Below are positions 1-8,874 of a stretch of 64,000 bases of DNA, piece after piece (position 1 is the first letter of the stretch; the number at the start of each line of letters is the position of its first letter). Below the pieces are notes generated by a model. The model was not told where the DNA came from. It worked only from the letters and a program-made list of their open reading frames with translations, and ran no database searches. This stretch comes from an uncultured Bacteroides sp. Its GTDB lineage: Bacteria; Bacteroidota; Bacteroidia; Bacteroidales; Bacteroidaceae. Both the position numbers and the translations under genes were made by a program. The stretch lies in contig USAN01000002.1 in the NCBI GenBank assembly GCA_900552645.1, positions 356,563 to 420,562 of the forward strand, in the 5' to 3' direction.

Positions 1-380
1 TATTGTATCCAGCGCATATGTCCATGTGGTGGACGGAATAAGTTGGTATTTATAAGTTCATTAGCTTTATCCGTATTGGCTAGGTAATTGTCGCTTCTAT
101 ATTCAAATCCTCGTATGTGATTATATGTATGATTACCTACGCGATGACCGCGCTCAATAATCATTTTAAATTCTTCGGGATGTTTTCTTACATTATCTCC
201 AACAAGAAAAAAAGTTGCCTTAATGGAATATTTGTCAAGTAAATCAAGTACCCATGGTGTTATTTCTGGAATGGGTCCATCATCGAAAGTAAGATATACT
301 GCTTTTACATTTTTATCCATGCGCCAATTAGCGTGTGGATAGAGCCAACGAATAATCTGCGGTGGTTGTTCAATTAGCAT
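1..380 (-). CDS. NodB-type polysaccharide deacetylase (partial, 3' end outside window)
   Basis: Reading leftward from an ATG at 380, the frame stays open to the window edge (126 codons seen). The protein shows the carbohydrate esterase 4 motifs in order: TFDDGP (motif 1, metal-binding Asp pair), NHTYNH (motif 2, the metal-binding histidines) and RPPHG (motif 3). This family removes acetyl groups from N-acetylated glycans such as peptidoglycan or surface polysaccharide. No signal peptide is seen at the start, so it is either cytoplasmic or membrane-associated by other means. An in-frame TAA lies upstream with no other ATG, which fixes the start. It follows the GT117 gene on the same strand after 63 bases that hold an inverted repeat. 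Substrate cannot be told from sequence. Confidence 0.88.
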   Translation of the reverse strand, partial: MLIEQPPQIIRWLYPHANWRMDKNVKAVYLTFDDGPIPEITPWVLDLLDKYSIKATFFLVGDNVRKHPEEFKMIIERGHRVGNHTYNHIRGFEYRSDNYLANTDKANELINTNLFRPPHGHMRWIQ

Positions 381-399
381 CTCTTGTGGTATTTTATTT

Positions 400-425
400 A
401 TAGGGACAGATTTATCTGTCCCTAT
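400..425 (-). terminator. Inverted repeat between GT117 gene and deacetylase gene
   Basis: A 12-base inverted repeat (arms 400-411 and 414-425, core GGGACAGAT) lies between the stop of the GT117 gene and the start of the deacetylase gene. On the transcribed strand it is not followed by a U run, so it may be a weak terminator, an RNA-stabilising 3' hairpin or a processing site. Confidence 0.45.
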
Positions 426-443
426 AGTTATTTATATAAATCC

Positions 444-3400
444 TTATTTCTTTATGCTGCCTACTCTAGAATTGAATATCTTATAAAGTTCTTCAAACTT
501 ATTGGCATAATGTGAAGCCATGCCATTCTTGGCATCTTCTTTAGTAGTACCAGATATTGCTTCGGCACGCATAAGACTCTTGTTTATCTCATCAAGAATA
601 TAGAAGTTTCTTACAATATCTTCGTATGAGCCGGCAAGACGACTGTTGTCAAAACTTAAATACCATGTAATGTATTCTACTGCTTTATTTCCCATATCAT
701 TCAATATGCTTTCAGCTTTCTCTTTCTGGCCTAATGCTATATAATCTTCGGCCATTTCCTTAGAACTACTCATTATATAATCATGAGGTACAGTCGATGT
801 AGGAATAACTTTCAGACTATAGTCGAGTGCCTTAAGAGCTTTGTCATTCTTTCCTTCTTTTATAAGCTGAGTGGCAAGCTGTATGAACATTCTTCTATGT
901 GTCTGAGCCATACGCAGTACTGTTTCATCCAGATATACATTAGGATTGTCGATACCACCGAATTTAAACTTGTGCATAAGATTGTCATACATCTTTTCTG
1001 TATCAATTTTAGCATCTAACGCAGTTGTGTTGAACGGAGTTATTCTATATGCCAATCCTTCCTGCATGAAGTTGTCATCAAGGTTTATATGATTTTCGCT
1101 GCCTACTGTTATTGCCATATATATAGGACGTTCCCAGTTGGTATTTGCAAGCATTTCGAGCATCATAAGTTCACTCTTGTACAGTGCACGCTTACCCTTA
1201 AGAGATATTTTCATATACTCTGGTATGTTACCTTTAAGTGAATCAGGAATCATCATACCCGAACGTTTTACAGCTTCTTTATCTATCTTGATTACAATAC
1301 TGTCTGTAGGTATAAGCTGAAGTCCTTCCTTTGGCGAGCGTACCCAATATTTAAGAATATTCTTGAGTTCGTAAGGATTATCTCCGAATTCCTTTGCAGC
1401 TTCTTCCGGGTTTTGTTTATAGAAGTTTTCGATGCTCTTCATTACTTCAGGTTGAACCGGAACAGCCTCGTTGTGACCTTGTACATACTCAAGACGACTC
1501 CAGTTTATAGGAACTGCAGGTGAGTCATATGCAGGACGCTTCATCTGGTCTATATACCAATCTGTTTGCAGATAGCTTAGATTACAAACTCTTACATCTG
1601 TTCTCTTTCCTTCTGTTTCCTGATTATACCATAATGGGAAGGTATCATTATCGCCGTTGGTGAATATGATTGGATTTCCTTCTTCTTGTAGTGTGTTAAG
1701 ATAATTCTGTCCGAAATCGCGTGCTGTGTAGCGGCCACTTCTGTCATGATCATCCCAGGTTTGACTTACCATCTGGATAGGTACGCATAAACCTAGAACT
1801 GTAGCTATTATAGCAGATGGCTTCTCGGATAATTTCTTGTTTAATATGTCTGCTATACCGGCTACTCCCATTCCAATCCATATTGCAAATGCATAAAAAG
1901 ATCCGGCATAAGCATAATCTCGTTCACGAGGTTGCTGGGGTGTTTGATTCAGATATAATACAATTGCAAGGCCGGTCATGAAGAAAAGGAAAAATACCAC
2001 CCAAAACTGCTGGATGCCTTTTTCTCCACGATATGCCTGCCAGAACAGACCTATAAGTCCAAGTATGAGAGGAAGTGCAAAGAATACATTATGTCCTTTA
2101 TTAGTTTTTAAGTCTGTAGGAAGTAAACTTTGATCTCCTACAAGCATATTGTCTATGAAAGGTATTCCTGTAATCCAGTTTCCATGTTCAACTTCTCCCT
2201 GAGCCTGAATATCGTTCTGACGACCAACGAAGTTCCACATGAAGTATCTCCAATACATATAATTAACTTGATATATGAAGAAGAACTTGATGTTATCCAA
2301 CTGAGTAGGTACTTTTACCATCATCATCTGTCCGCATTGATCGTATGGAACCTGAGTACCTTCTACTCCTCCCAACCAACTTTCGTAGGCAGATGCATGT
2401 GCATCACTGTACATACGTGGAAACAGCATGTTCTGAGCATATTTGTAGTCGGTTTTGTATCTAACTATTTCATAGCTGTCCTTTTCATCTTTAGATGCTT
2501 TTTCTTTACGCTGATATACGGGAGCTCCTTGAACGACGTCGTATACACAACCACCGTCTACCTCTTTAAGGGCTGGTTTTGAAGCGTAAGTCTGACCATA
2601 AAATAGTGGTCTACTACCATATTGTTCACGGCCTAGATATTCTCCTAAAGTAAAAATATCTTCAGGTGAATTCTGATCCATAGGGGTATTTGCAGTAGAG
2701 CGTATTACAATAAGTGCATAAGAAGAATATCCTACCATAATCATCATTATTGCAAGTAATGATGTGTTCAGTGTACGGGCACTTATTTGATATTTCTTTA
2801 TTATCTTTCCAAAAAGATAAAGGGCCAATACAGCCAATACTACTATTCCAATTATTATGCTGCTTGCGCCATGACCATAAAATGGGATGCCTAGTAATGC
2901 TATAGTAAGAATAAATGATAGATTCATTCTTTTCTTACTTTTCTGCTGATAACTTTCGTATACACCCCATATAATAGAGGCTGCAAGAAATATTATGTAA
3001 ATAATGAGTCCGGTATTGAAAGGCATTGAGAGGGTATTGACAAAGAATAGTTCAAACCATCCGCCTACTTTCACCACTCCAGGAACAATACCATAAAGTA
3101 CGGCACCTACTATTACCATGGAAATCAATAGTGCAAGAATGCTTCCTTTTATATTTGCATTAGGATTCTTCTTGTAATAATATACTAGAACAATTGCAGG
3201 AATACAGAGTAGATTAAGCAGATGCACACCTATTGATAAACCTGTAAGATATGCTATGAGTATGAGCCAGCGGTCACTGTGTGGTTGGTTGGCTACATCT
3301 TCCCACTTTAAAATTAACCAAAATACAAGTGCAGTAAATAAGCTTGAGTAAGCATATACCTCACCTTCTACGGCACTAAACCAGAAAGTATCACTCCAAG

Positions 3401-3794
3401 TATATGCAAGGGCTCCAACCATACCGGAACCTATTATTGTAATAAGTTGACCTAATTTCATGTTTGAAGTGTCGGGGCATACCAATTTCCTTACAAGATG
3501 TGTTATACTCCAGAATAAAAATAGAATACACGCAGCACTCATTAGCGCACTCATAGTATTGACCATTCTGGCTACCTGACTAGGATCACTTGTAAATTGA
3601 CTGAAAATATTTGCAGTAAGCATGAAAAAAGGTGCTCCGGGTGGATGACCAACTTCCAATTTGTATCCTGTGGTAATAAATTCAGGACAATCCCAAAAGC
3701 TGGCTGTAGGTTCTATGGTTAGGCAATATGTTATTGCTGCTATTAAAAATGCCACCCAACCTGCCACATTGTTTACTAGATTGTAATGTTTCAT
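444..3794 (-). CDS. GT117 family (DUF2723) multi-pass membrane glycosyltransferase
   Basis: A 1116-residue protein with a first membrane segment at about 11-30, then the conserved loop FWDCPEF (33-39) and GHPPGAPFF (49-57), many further hydrophobic segments to about residue 650, and a long soluble C-terminal half ending in helical TPR-like repeats (about 1000-1070). This is the DUF2723/GT117 family, which includes the animal protein O-mannosyltransferase TMEM260; the acidic residues after the first membrane segment fit the GT-C catalytic loop. In Bacteroidota the family is a candidate for protein O-glycosylation or envelope glycan transfer, but the acceptor is not established here. It has its own -7 box (3830-3837), so it can be transcribed apart from the upstream ABC gene. 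Family assignment is firm; the exact reaction is inferred. Confidence 0.9.
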   Translation of the reverse strand: MKHYNLVNNVAGWVAFLIAAITYCLTIEPTASFWDCPEFITTGYKLEVGHPPGAPFFMLTANIFSQFTSDPSQVARMVNTMSALMSAACILFLFWSITHLVRKLVCPDTSNMKLGQLITIIGSGMVGALAYTWSDTFWFSAVEGEVYAYSSLFTALVFWLILKWEDVANQPHSDRWLILIAYLTGLSIGVHLLNLLCIPAIVLVYYYKKNPNANIKGSILALLISMVIVGAVLYGIVPGVVKVGGWFELFFVNTLSMPFNTGLIIYIIFLAASIIWGVYESYQQKSKKRMNLSFILTIALLGIPFYGHGASSIIIGIVVLAVLALYLFGKIIKKYQISARTLNTSLLAIMMIMVGYSSYALIVIRSTANTPMDQNSPEDIFTLGEYLGREQYGSRPLFYGQTYASKPALKEVDGGCVYDVVQGAPVYQRKEKASKDEKDSYEIVRYKTDYKYAQNMLFPRMYSDAHASAYESWLGGVEGTQVPYDQCGQMMMVKVPTQLDNIKFFFIYQVNYMYWRYFMWNFVGRQNDIQAQGEVEHGNWITGIPFIDNMLVGDQSLLPTDLKTNKGHNVFFALPLILGLIGLFWQAYRGEKGIQQFWVVFFLFFMTGLAIVLYLNQTPQQPRERDYAYAGSFYAFAIWIGMGVAGIADILNKKLSEKPSAIIATVLGLCVPIQMVSQTWDDHDRSGRYTARDFGQNYLNTLQEEGNPIIFTNGDNDTFPLWYNQETEGKRTDVRVCNLSYLQTDWYIDQMKRPAYDSPAVPINWSRLEYVQGHNEAVPVQPEVMKSIENFYKQNPEEAAKEFGDNPYELKNILKYWVRSPKEGLQLIPTDSIVIKIDKEAVKRSGMMIPDSLKGNIPEYMKISLKGKRALYKSELMMLEMLANTNWERPIYMAITVGSENHINLDDNFMQEGLAYRITPFNTTALDAKIDTEKMYDNLMHKFKFGGIDNPNVYLDETVLRMAQTHRRMFIQLATQLIKEGKNDKALKALDYSLKVIPTSTVPHDYIMSSSKEMAEDYIALGQKEKAESILNDMGNKAVEYITWYLSFDNSRLAGSYEDIVRNFYILDEINKSLMRAEAISGTTKEDAKNGMASHYANKFEELYKIFNSRVGSIKK

Positions 3795-3829
3795 GAAATT
3801 ATATTTGTTTCGTTAACGTTCAACGGGCG

Positions 3830-3837
3830 CAAAGATA
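3830..3837 (-). promoter_or_regulatory. -7 promoter box for the GT117 gene
   Basis: Read leftward, TATCTTTG followed by C matches the Bacteroidota -7 consensus, 36 bases before the GT117 start codon. No clear -33 TTG is seen at the usual distance. Confidence 0.6.
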
Positions 3838-3885
3838 GTAAAGAAATAATAAAATCTATTCTAATAATTTGTTATTTAGCAATTT

Positions 3886-4671
3886 CTATGAATCCTCATT
3901 TTCATGATGCTCATGATCACAGTGACACTTAAGTATTCTATGAGGGAAATTTCCGTGTCCCAACATCTCTATAGGGCACCCAAAATGTTCTTCAAGCCAT
4001 TCTGTTGGTATTTCTGTATCTGGATGATAATCAAGTGTCTCATTTACGCAGGCTATACTTTTTACGTTTTGCAGAACAGTTCCTATATCGTGACTTACAA
4101 GAATTATTGCACACTTCTTGTTTATTTCATCAAGTAAAGAATATAGTTTGGCTTCAAATCTTTTATCAATGTAAGTATTTGGTTCGTCAAGAATTATGAC
4201 TTCCGGATCGGATACCAAGGCTCGTCCCAGAAGAGTTCTTTGCAACTGTCCTCCACTAAGCTCTCCGATAGGTCTATTCACCATCTCTTCAAGTCCCATA
4301 CGATTTATTATCTCGCGCACCTTGCCATGTTGCGCCGCAGTGTATTTATGGAAGAGAGATTTTTCTTTACTTAATCCTGAAAGAATTACTTCGTATACTG
4401 ATATTGGAAATTTTTTATCTATAGAACTGTATTGAGGCAAGTATCCCATAGTTATTTCGGGCACTTCATGTCCATTATGATAGTATTTAACCTTTCCTAA
4501 AGTTGGCTTCAATAATCCAAGAATAATTTTTATTAGTGTAGTCTTACCACCGCCATTTGGACCAATAACGCCAAGAAAGTCATTTTTGTATACTTCCAAA
4601 TTTATATCATTTAGAACGGTCTTGCCATCATAAGCGGCAGATATGTTCAATAAGGATATTATCTCATTCAT
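3886..4671 (-). CDS. Metal (Zn/Mn-type) ABC transporter ATP-binding protein
   Basis: A 261-residue ABC ATPase with Walker A GPNGGGKTT (37-45), Q-loop Gln80, signature LSGGQ (138-142), Walker B with LDEP (161-164) and switch His194. The sequence is of the ZnuC/MntB group that powers zinc or manganese uptake. The C-terminus ends in a short His/Cys-rich tail (CHCDHEHHEN) that could bind metal and is uncommon in plain ZnuC proteins. Its start overlaps the stop of the binding-lipoprotein gene by four bases, so the two are translationally coupled. No membrane permease gene follows: the next gene is the unrelated GT117 enzyme. Confidence 0.9.
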   Translation of the reverse strand: MNEIISLLNISAAYDGKTVLNDINLEVYKNDFLGVIGPNGGGKTTLIKIILGLLKPTLGKVKYYHNGHEVPEITMGYLPQYSSIDKKFPISVYEVILSGLSKEKSLFHKYTAAQHGKVREIINRMGLEEMVNRPIGELSGGQLQRTLLGRALVSDPEVIILDEPNTYIDKRFEAKLYSLLDEINKKCAIILVSHDIGTVLQNVKSIACVNETLDYHPDTEIPTEWLEEHFGCPIEMLGHGNFPHRILKCHCDHEHHENEDS

Positions 4672-5531
4672 TTTTTACTAAGTGCTTTAGCCGGTTCTAT
4701 CATCTCTTTCCTCCAGTCATAGCTCAGAGGATTTATAGTAACTATCTTCAATTTTAGCTCATTAGCTATAAGCTCGGCATTTCGTACGTCAAATTCTTTC
4801 TGTATGAATATGACTTCTGGTTTTTCCTTGCGACAGCTTTCAATAAGTTTCTTGAGTGAAGCCGGAGATGGTTGTTTGCCTCCTTCTTCTATACATACCT
4901 GATTAAGACCGTATTCTTGTGCATAGTAACTCAGTGCCGGATGATAAATAAGAAAAGTAGAATCTGCATTTACAAGAAGTTTCTTTATCTCTTGATTTGT
5001 TTGATTTATTATCTCTTTCAGACTGTCAAGATTATGCGAAAAATATTCTTTGTTTTTTGGTGAGAGTTCGCACAAAGCCTTATATATGTTATCTGATATA
5101 ATATTAGCATTTACTGTAGAATTCCATATGTGTGGGTCTACTCCTCCTTCATGATGATGATCTCCGTGAATTTCTTCCTCTTCATGTATTAAATTTACTC
5201 CTATTGAGGTGTCATATATTTTAAGTGAAGGGTTGTTTGCTTTAAGTTTTTCCATCCATGTCTGCTCAAATCCTATATATCCTATCTTAAAATATGCAGT
5301 ACTCTTATTCAGAGTAACCAATTGCTGAGGAGTAGGATCGTAGGTTTCGGGACTGCTACCACTTGGCACCATGCTTACAATATTGAACTTGTCTCCTGCA
5401 ATAGCATTCGCAAAGAAGCGTAGAGGTTCTATAGTAACTGTGACTGTAGGAACTTCTTCGTTTTTCTTGGAACTCGGCGAACAACTTGCTATCATTAACA
5501 GTATACCGAACAAAAAAAGTAATTTCTTCAT
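4668..5531 (-). CDS. Zinc/manganese-binding ABC transporter substrate-binding lipoprotein
   Basis: A 287-residue cluster-9 solute-binding protein. The N-terminus is a lipoprotein signal with the lipidated Cys at 17 (IASC). A histidine- and glutamate-rich loop (116-127, containing HGDHHHE) followed by DPHIW (132-136) is the hallmark of ZnuA-like zinc binders; conserved His residues elsewhere would complete the site. It should sit on the periplasmic face of the inner membrane and deliver metal to a permease. It begins one base after the mnmD stop and overlaps the ATPase gene, so it is in the middle of the leftward operon. Zinc is favoured over manganese because of the long His loop, but the metal is inferred. 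Confidence 0.9.
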   Translation of the reverse strand: MKKLLFLFGILLMIASCSPSSKKNEEVPTVTVTIEPLRFFANAIAGDKFNIVSMVPSGSSPETYDPTPQQLVTLNKSTAYFKIGYIGFEQTWMEKLKANNPSLKIYDTSIGVNLIHEEEEIHGDHHHEGGVDPHIWNSTVNANIISDNIYKALCELSPKNKEYFSHNLDSLKEIINQTNQEIKKLLVNADSTFLIYHPALSYYAQEYGLNQVCIEEGGKQPSPASLKKLIESCRKEKPEVIFIQKEFDVRNAELIANELKLKIVTINPLSYDWRKEMIEPAKALSKK

Positions 5532-5532
5532 A

Positions 5533-6192
5533 TTAATCTATTTTTACTGCACGTAATATTTCTCTTTTACCATTTGGAGGGCCAGGCAACCTTTCAACTT
5601 TAAATCCGCTGGTTTTAAGCATTCTCCTTACTATTCCCTTGGCGCAGTAAGTAGTAAGTATACCTCCTTTATTCATTATGCTGAATATATAATCAAATAG
5701 TTGTTGAGTCCACATTTCCGGTTGTTTTTCTGGAGCAAATGCATCAAAATAGACAACATCAAATTGCTCATTGAACCGGAAATCTGTAAAATCATCATTT
5801 ATTTTATTTATTGTAAAGAAGTGGGATATATTGTTTTCCTCATTCCATGTACATTGATGTAGATTGTAAAACATTGAAATATTTTCTTCACCTACCAAAG
5901 ATATATAATTTAATGATTTTATTATATCCATTTCGAGAGGATATTTCTCGATTGTAGTATAATGAACTTTTCTTTTATTGTTTTCGGCTTCTAATAGTGT
6001 AAGAATAGCATTAAGTCCTGTACCGAAACCTATTTCTAGAACATTCACATCTTTTTTAGTATGGAATCGCAGAGCTTTATCAATGAAAATATGATTGGAT
6101 TCAGTAATTGCTCCTTTTATAGAATGATAATGCTCATTCATTTCAGGCAGAAAAATAGTACAGCTGCCATCTGCAGTTTTTTCTATTTCCAT
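5533..6192 (-). CDS. mnmD: tRNA 5-methylaminomethyl-2-thiouridine methyltransferase (MnmD)
   Basis: A 219-residue stand-alone MnmD (DUF752) enzyme: the SAM-binding motif LEIGFGTGLNA (52-62), the central FDAFAPEKQPEMW and the C-terminal CAKGIVRRML and GPPNGKREILRA segments are all characteristic. It should methylate the aminomethyl group of nm5s2U at the tRNA wobble position to give mnm5s2U. In Enterobacteria this domain is fused to the oxidase MnmC1; here only the methyltransferase is present, as is usual outside the Proteobacteria. Spacing to both neighbours is 1 to 4 bases, so it is cotranscribed with the DedA-like and metal-binding genes without an obvious functional link. Confidence 0.93.
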   Translation of the reverse strand: MEIEKTADGSCTIFLPEMNEHYHSIKGAITESNHIFIDKALRFHTKKDVNVLEIGFGTGLNAILTLLEAENNKRKVHYTTIEKYPLEMDIIKSLNYISLVGEENISMFYNLHQCTWNEENNISHFFTINKINDDFTDFRFNEQFDVVYFDAFAPEKQPEMWTQQLFDYIFSIMNKGGILTTYCAKGIVRRMLKTSGFKVERLPGPPNGKREILRAVKID

Positions 6193-6196
6193 ATTG

Positions 6197-6661
6197 TTAT
6201 TTTATTAAAGCTGAGGCTTCAAGTGTGCCCCATACTAACACTATATATCTTAATAATTTACCTAATGTCATAGAAATGATTACAATCCATATGTTTGATC
6301 GCATTAATCCAAGTACAATTGATATTGCATCACCTATAACAGGTACGAATGTAAAGAAAGCCATCCATGCCCCTCGACCATGAATGAATTTTTCTGCTTT
6401 CTTCATTGTTTTTTTATTCATGTGAAGATATTTTTCAATCCACTCAATATTGCCTAGATGACCTAACCAATAGCATGTCATGCCTCCAACTACATTTCCG
6501 GCTGTAGCAGAGATAACACTTAATATAGGATTTAATCCTAATCCTATGTATGCTATAAGTACGGCTTCTGAACTACCGGGTAAGATACTTCCGGCAAGAA
6601 ATGCATAGAGAAATAATCCCCAATATCCCCAGTCTAAAAGAAACTGAAAAACTGCGTCCAT
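6197..6661 (-). CDS. YqaA/DedA-family small membrane protein
   Basis: A 154-residue protein with about four hydrophobic segments and the SNARE-associated/DedA features GSILPGSSEAVL (about 25-36) and FVPVIGDAISIVLGLMR (about 100-116). Members of the DedA superfamily are implicated in polyprenyl-phosphate or phospholipid flipping; the short YqaA branch has no settled role. Its first 28 bases overlap the end of the upstream membrane protein gene. Confidence 0.85.
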   Translation of the reverse strand: MDAVFQFLLDWGYWGLFLYAFLAGSILPGSSEAVLIAYIGLGLNPILSVISATAGNVVGGMTCYWLGHLGNIEWIEKYLHMNKKTMKKAEKFIHGRGAWMAFFTFVPVIGDAISIVLGLMRSNIWIVIISMTLGKLLRYIVLVWGTLEASALIK

Positions 6662-7572
6662 ATATTATAAATAGCTAATAATGTGATAATAACAAATGTA
6701 ATAACTAAAAAGGTACTCGAAAATCTATTTTTTGTCAAGGCAAACATATGCCCTGTAAGTAATGAATAGCATATTATCTGTATCTGAATTGCACCAATTA
6801 TATATTGAGGCTGCAGAAACCATATAATGAAGTTCCAAATCTCTATATAAATGATAAATAAGAAAAACATTCTTATCTTAGTCTTATCTAAATATGACGA
6901 GAATAGATAATCAATTGTACTTATTACGGATAATGCTAATATAATACAACCTGAAACTAACTGATTTGTTGGCGCTGTAGTAAATTTAGATGGGGAAAAC
7001 TTTATCATTTCTATTAATGGTTCATAAAATATATCCATTCTGTCATATAAGAAAGAATAAGCAAAAAGAAACCAATATGGAGTAAGTATACCGGTAAGTC
7101 CGGCACAAAAGCTTTTGACAGTCATGCAACGGAAGCTTATCATAGAAATGAATATGAGAGGAGTGAAATATATTAATGAAGGAAATAGTATGCTACCTAT
7201 ACTTAAAAAGAAAAATGATGAAAATATATTAAATGAAGGTTTTTCACTCTCATAACTTCTAAAAAGATAGAACATAGCTACTATAAATAGAAGAGGTATA
7301 AATACTATCCTAGATAGTGGATGAAGAAATATACATACTGAAGTCATAAGCCAATAGAGACTTACGTGAATAGTAGTACGTATTCTTATTAATGAGAAAG
7401 CCGTATTGAGTTCAATGAGTAGGTATCCAGAAATGGCAAATATCAATGCTGTAATACTTTCCGTCCATGGTCCCATGCTTATAAGCCATATAAATATGGT
7501 TATAATGACCACAACGGGAAGGATAAACCTTCCCGTTGCTATGGTTGACTGAAATTTATTTTTCCTTACCAT
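6634..7572 (-). CDS. Integral membrane protein of unknown function
   Basis: A 312-residue, strongly hydrophobic protein with about eight to ten predicted membrane segments and few charged loops, starting MVRKNKFQSTIATGRFILPV. I do not recognise a catalytic motif; it resembles the uncharacterised multi-pass proteins found next to purD in Bacteroidales. It starts 15 bases after the purD stop and its end overlaps the yqaA-like gene, so it is an operon member. The very high content of Ile/Phe/Leu makes composition alone a poor guide to function. Confidence 0.75.
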   Translation of the reverse strand: MVRKNKFQSTIATGRFILPVVVIITIFIWLISMGPWTESITALIFAISGYLLIELNTAFSLIRIRTTIHVSLYWLMTSVCIFLHPLSRIVFIPLLFIVAMFYLFRSYESEKPSFNIFSSFFFLSIGSILFPSLIYFTPLIFISMISFRCMTVKSFCAGLTGILTPYWFLFAYSFLYDRMDIFYEPLIEMIKFSPSKFTTAPTNQLVSGCIILALSVISTIDYLFSSYLDKTKIRMFFLFIIYIEIWNFIIWFLQPQYIIGAIQIQIICYSLLTGHMFALTKNRFSSTFLVITFVIITLLAIYNIWTQFFSFF

Positions 7573-7587
7573 TCCTTTCGCATTGAA

Positions 7588-8856
7588 TTACAAATCAAAT
7601 CCTATATCCGAACGGAAATATTTCTTATCAAAATTTATCTTTTTTGCATTCTTAAATGATTGTGCTAATGCTTCTTCCTTATTGTTTCCATAAGAACTTA
7701 CCGCAATTACACGACCTCCATTAGTAATGACATTACCATCTTTCAAGGCTGTACCGGCATGGAATACTATACTGTCTGTTATATTTTCAGTATCGGTAAT
7801 TATATATCCTTTATCGTATTGTTCAGGATATCCTCCGGAAACAAGCATTACGCAAACTGCAGTGCGGTTGTCTATTATCAACTCTTTTTCGTTTAGATTA
7901 CCATTTGCAGCTCCTTCAAATAAATCAACAATATCACTTTTTATTCTAAGCATTACGCTTTCTGTCTCTGGGTCTCCCATTCTTACGTTATATTCTATAA
8001 CCATAGGTTCACCTTTTACATTAATCAAACCAAAGAAGATGAATCCTTTATATACAATATTGTCTTTAGCCAGTCCCTCTACAGTAGGGCGTATAATTCT
8101 TTCGTCTACCTTTTTCATCCACTCCTCAGTAGCAAATGGAACAGGTGAGATGCTTCCCATACCACCAGTATTAAGTCCTTTATCACCTTCGCCTATCCTT
8201 TTATAGTCTTTAGCCTCAGGAAGTATTTTATAATTCTTACCGTCTGTAAGAACAAATACCGAGCATTCTATACCACTCAAAAATTCTTCTATTACTACAG
8301 TTGTAGATGCATCACCGAACATTCCTCCTAACATCTCCTTTAACTCTTTCTTTGCCTCTTCAAGAGTTGGAAGAATAAGTACTCCCTTACCGGCACACAA
8401 GCCGTCGGCTTTAAGAACATAGGGAGCCTCCAAAGATTCAAGGAATTCTAGTCCCTCTTCAAGATTTGCCGAAGTTATACTTTTATATTTAGCTGTAGGA
8501 ATATTATGACGTTTCATGAATTCTTTTGCAAATTCCTTGCTACCTTCTAGGATTGCTCCTGTTTTTGAAGGACCTATTACAGGAATATTCTTAAGCTCTT
8601 CATCATTGCAGAAGAAATCGTATACTCCTTTTACTAATGGATCTTCAGGTCCTACTACAACCATATCCACTCCATTCTTCAATACAAATTCCTTTATTGA
8701 AGCAAAATCGTCGGCTTTTATTGCTACATTTTCTCCAACATTGCCTGTTCCGGCATTTCCGGGAGCAATATAAAGTTTTTCTATTTTAGGACTTTGTGCT
8801 ATTTTCCAGGCTAAAGCGTGTTCACGACCTCCTGAACCTAAGAGTAAAAGTTTCAT
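7588..8856 (-). CDS. purD: Phosphoribosylamine-glycine ligase (GARS)
   Basis: A 422-residue ATP-grasp enzyme with GSGGREHALAWK at the N-terminus (7-18), the ATP-grasp loop KADGLCAGKGV (about 148-158), and NTGGMGSISP (about 228-237), all diagnostic of PurD. It joins glycine to phosphoribosylamine in the second step of purine synthesis. Length matches the family (about 420-430). It sits in the middle of the leftward operon; no other purine gene is adjacent, but purN lies at 50158. Confidence 0.97.
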   Translation of the reverse strand: MKLLLLGSGGREHALAWKIAQSPKIEKLYIAPGNAGTGNVGENVAIKADDFASIKEFVLKNGVDMVVVGPEDPLVKGVYDFFCNDEELKNIPVIGPSKTGAILEGSKEFAKEFMKRHNIPTAKYKSITSANLEEGLEFLESLEAPYVLKADGLCAGKGVLILPTLEEAKKELKEMLGGMFGDASTTVVIEEFLSGIECSVFVLTDGKNYKILPEAKDYKRIGEGDKGLNTGGMGSISPVPFATEEWMKKVDERIIRPTVEGLAKDNIVYKGFIFFGLINVKGEPMVIEYNVRMGDPETESVMLRIKSDIVDLFEGAANGNLNEKELIIDNRTAVCVMLVSGGYPEQYDKGYIITDTENITDSIVFHAGTALKDGNVITNGGRVIAVSSYGNNKEEALAQSFKNAKKINFDKKYFRSDIGFDL

Positions 8857-8874
8857 GTTATATCTTTATTAAAT

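Noticed and set aside
2130..2582. 150-codon open frame opposite the GT117 gene
   Set aside because: Antisense shadow of a conserved gene; no promoter and no recognisable domain.
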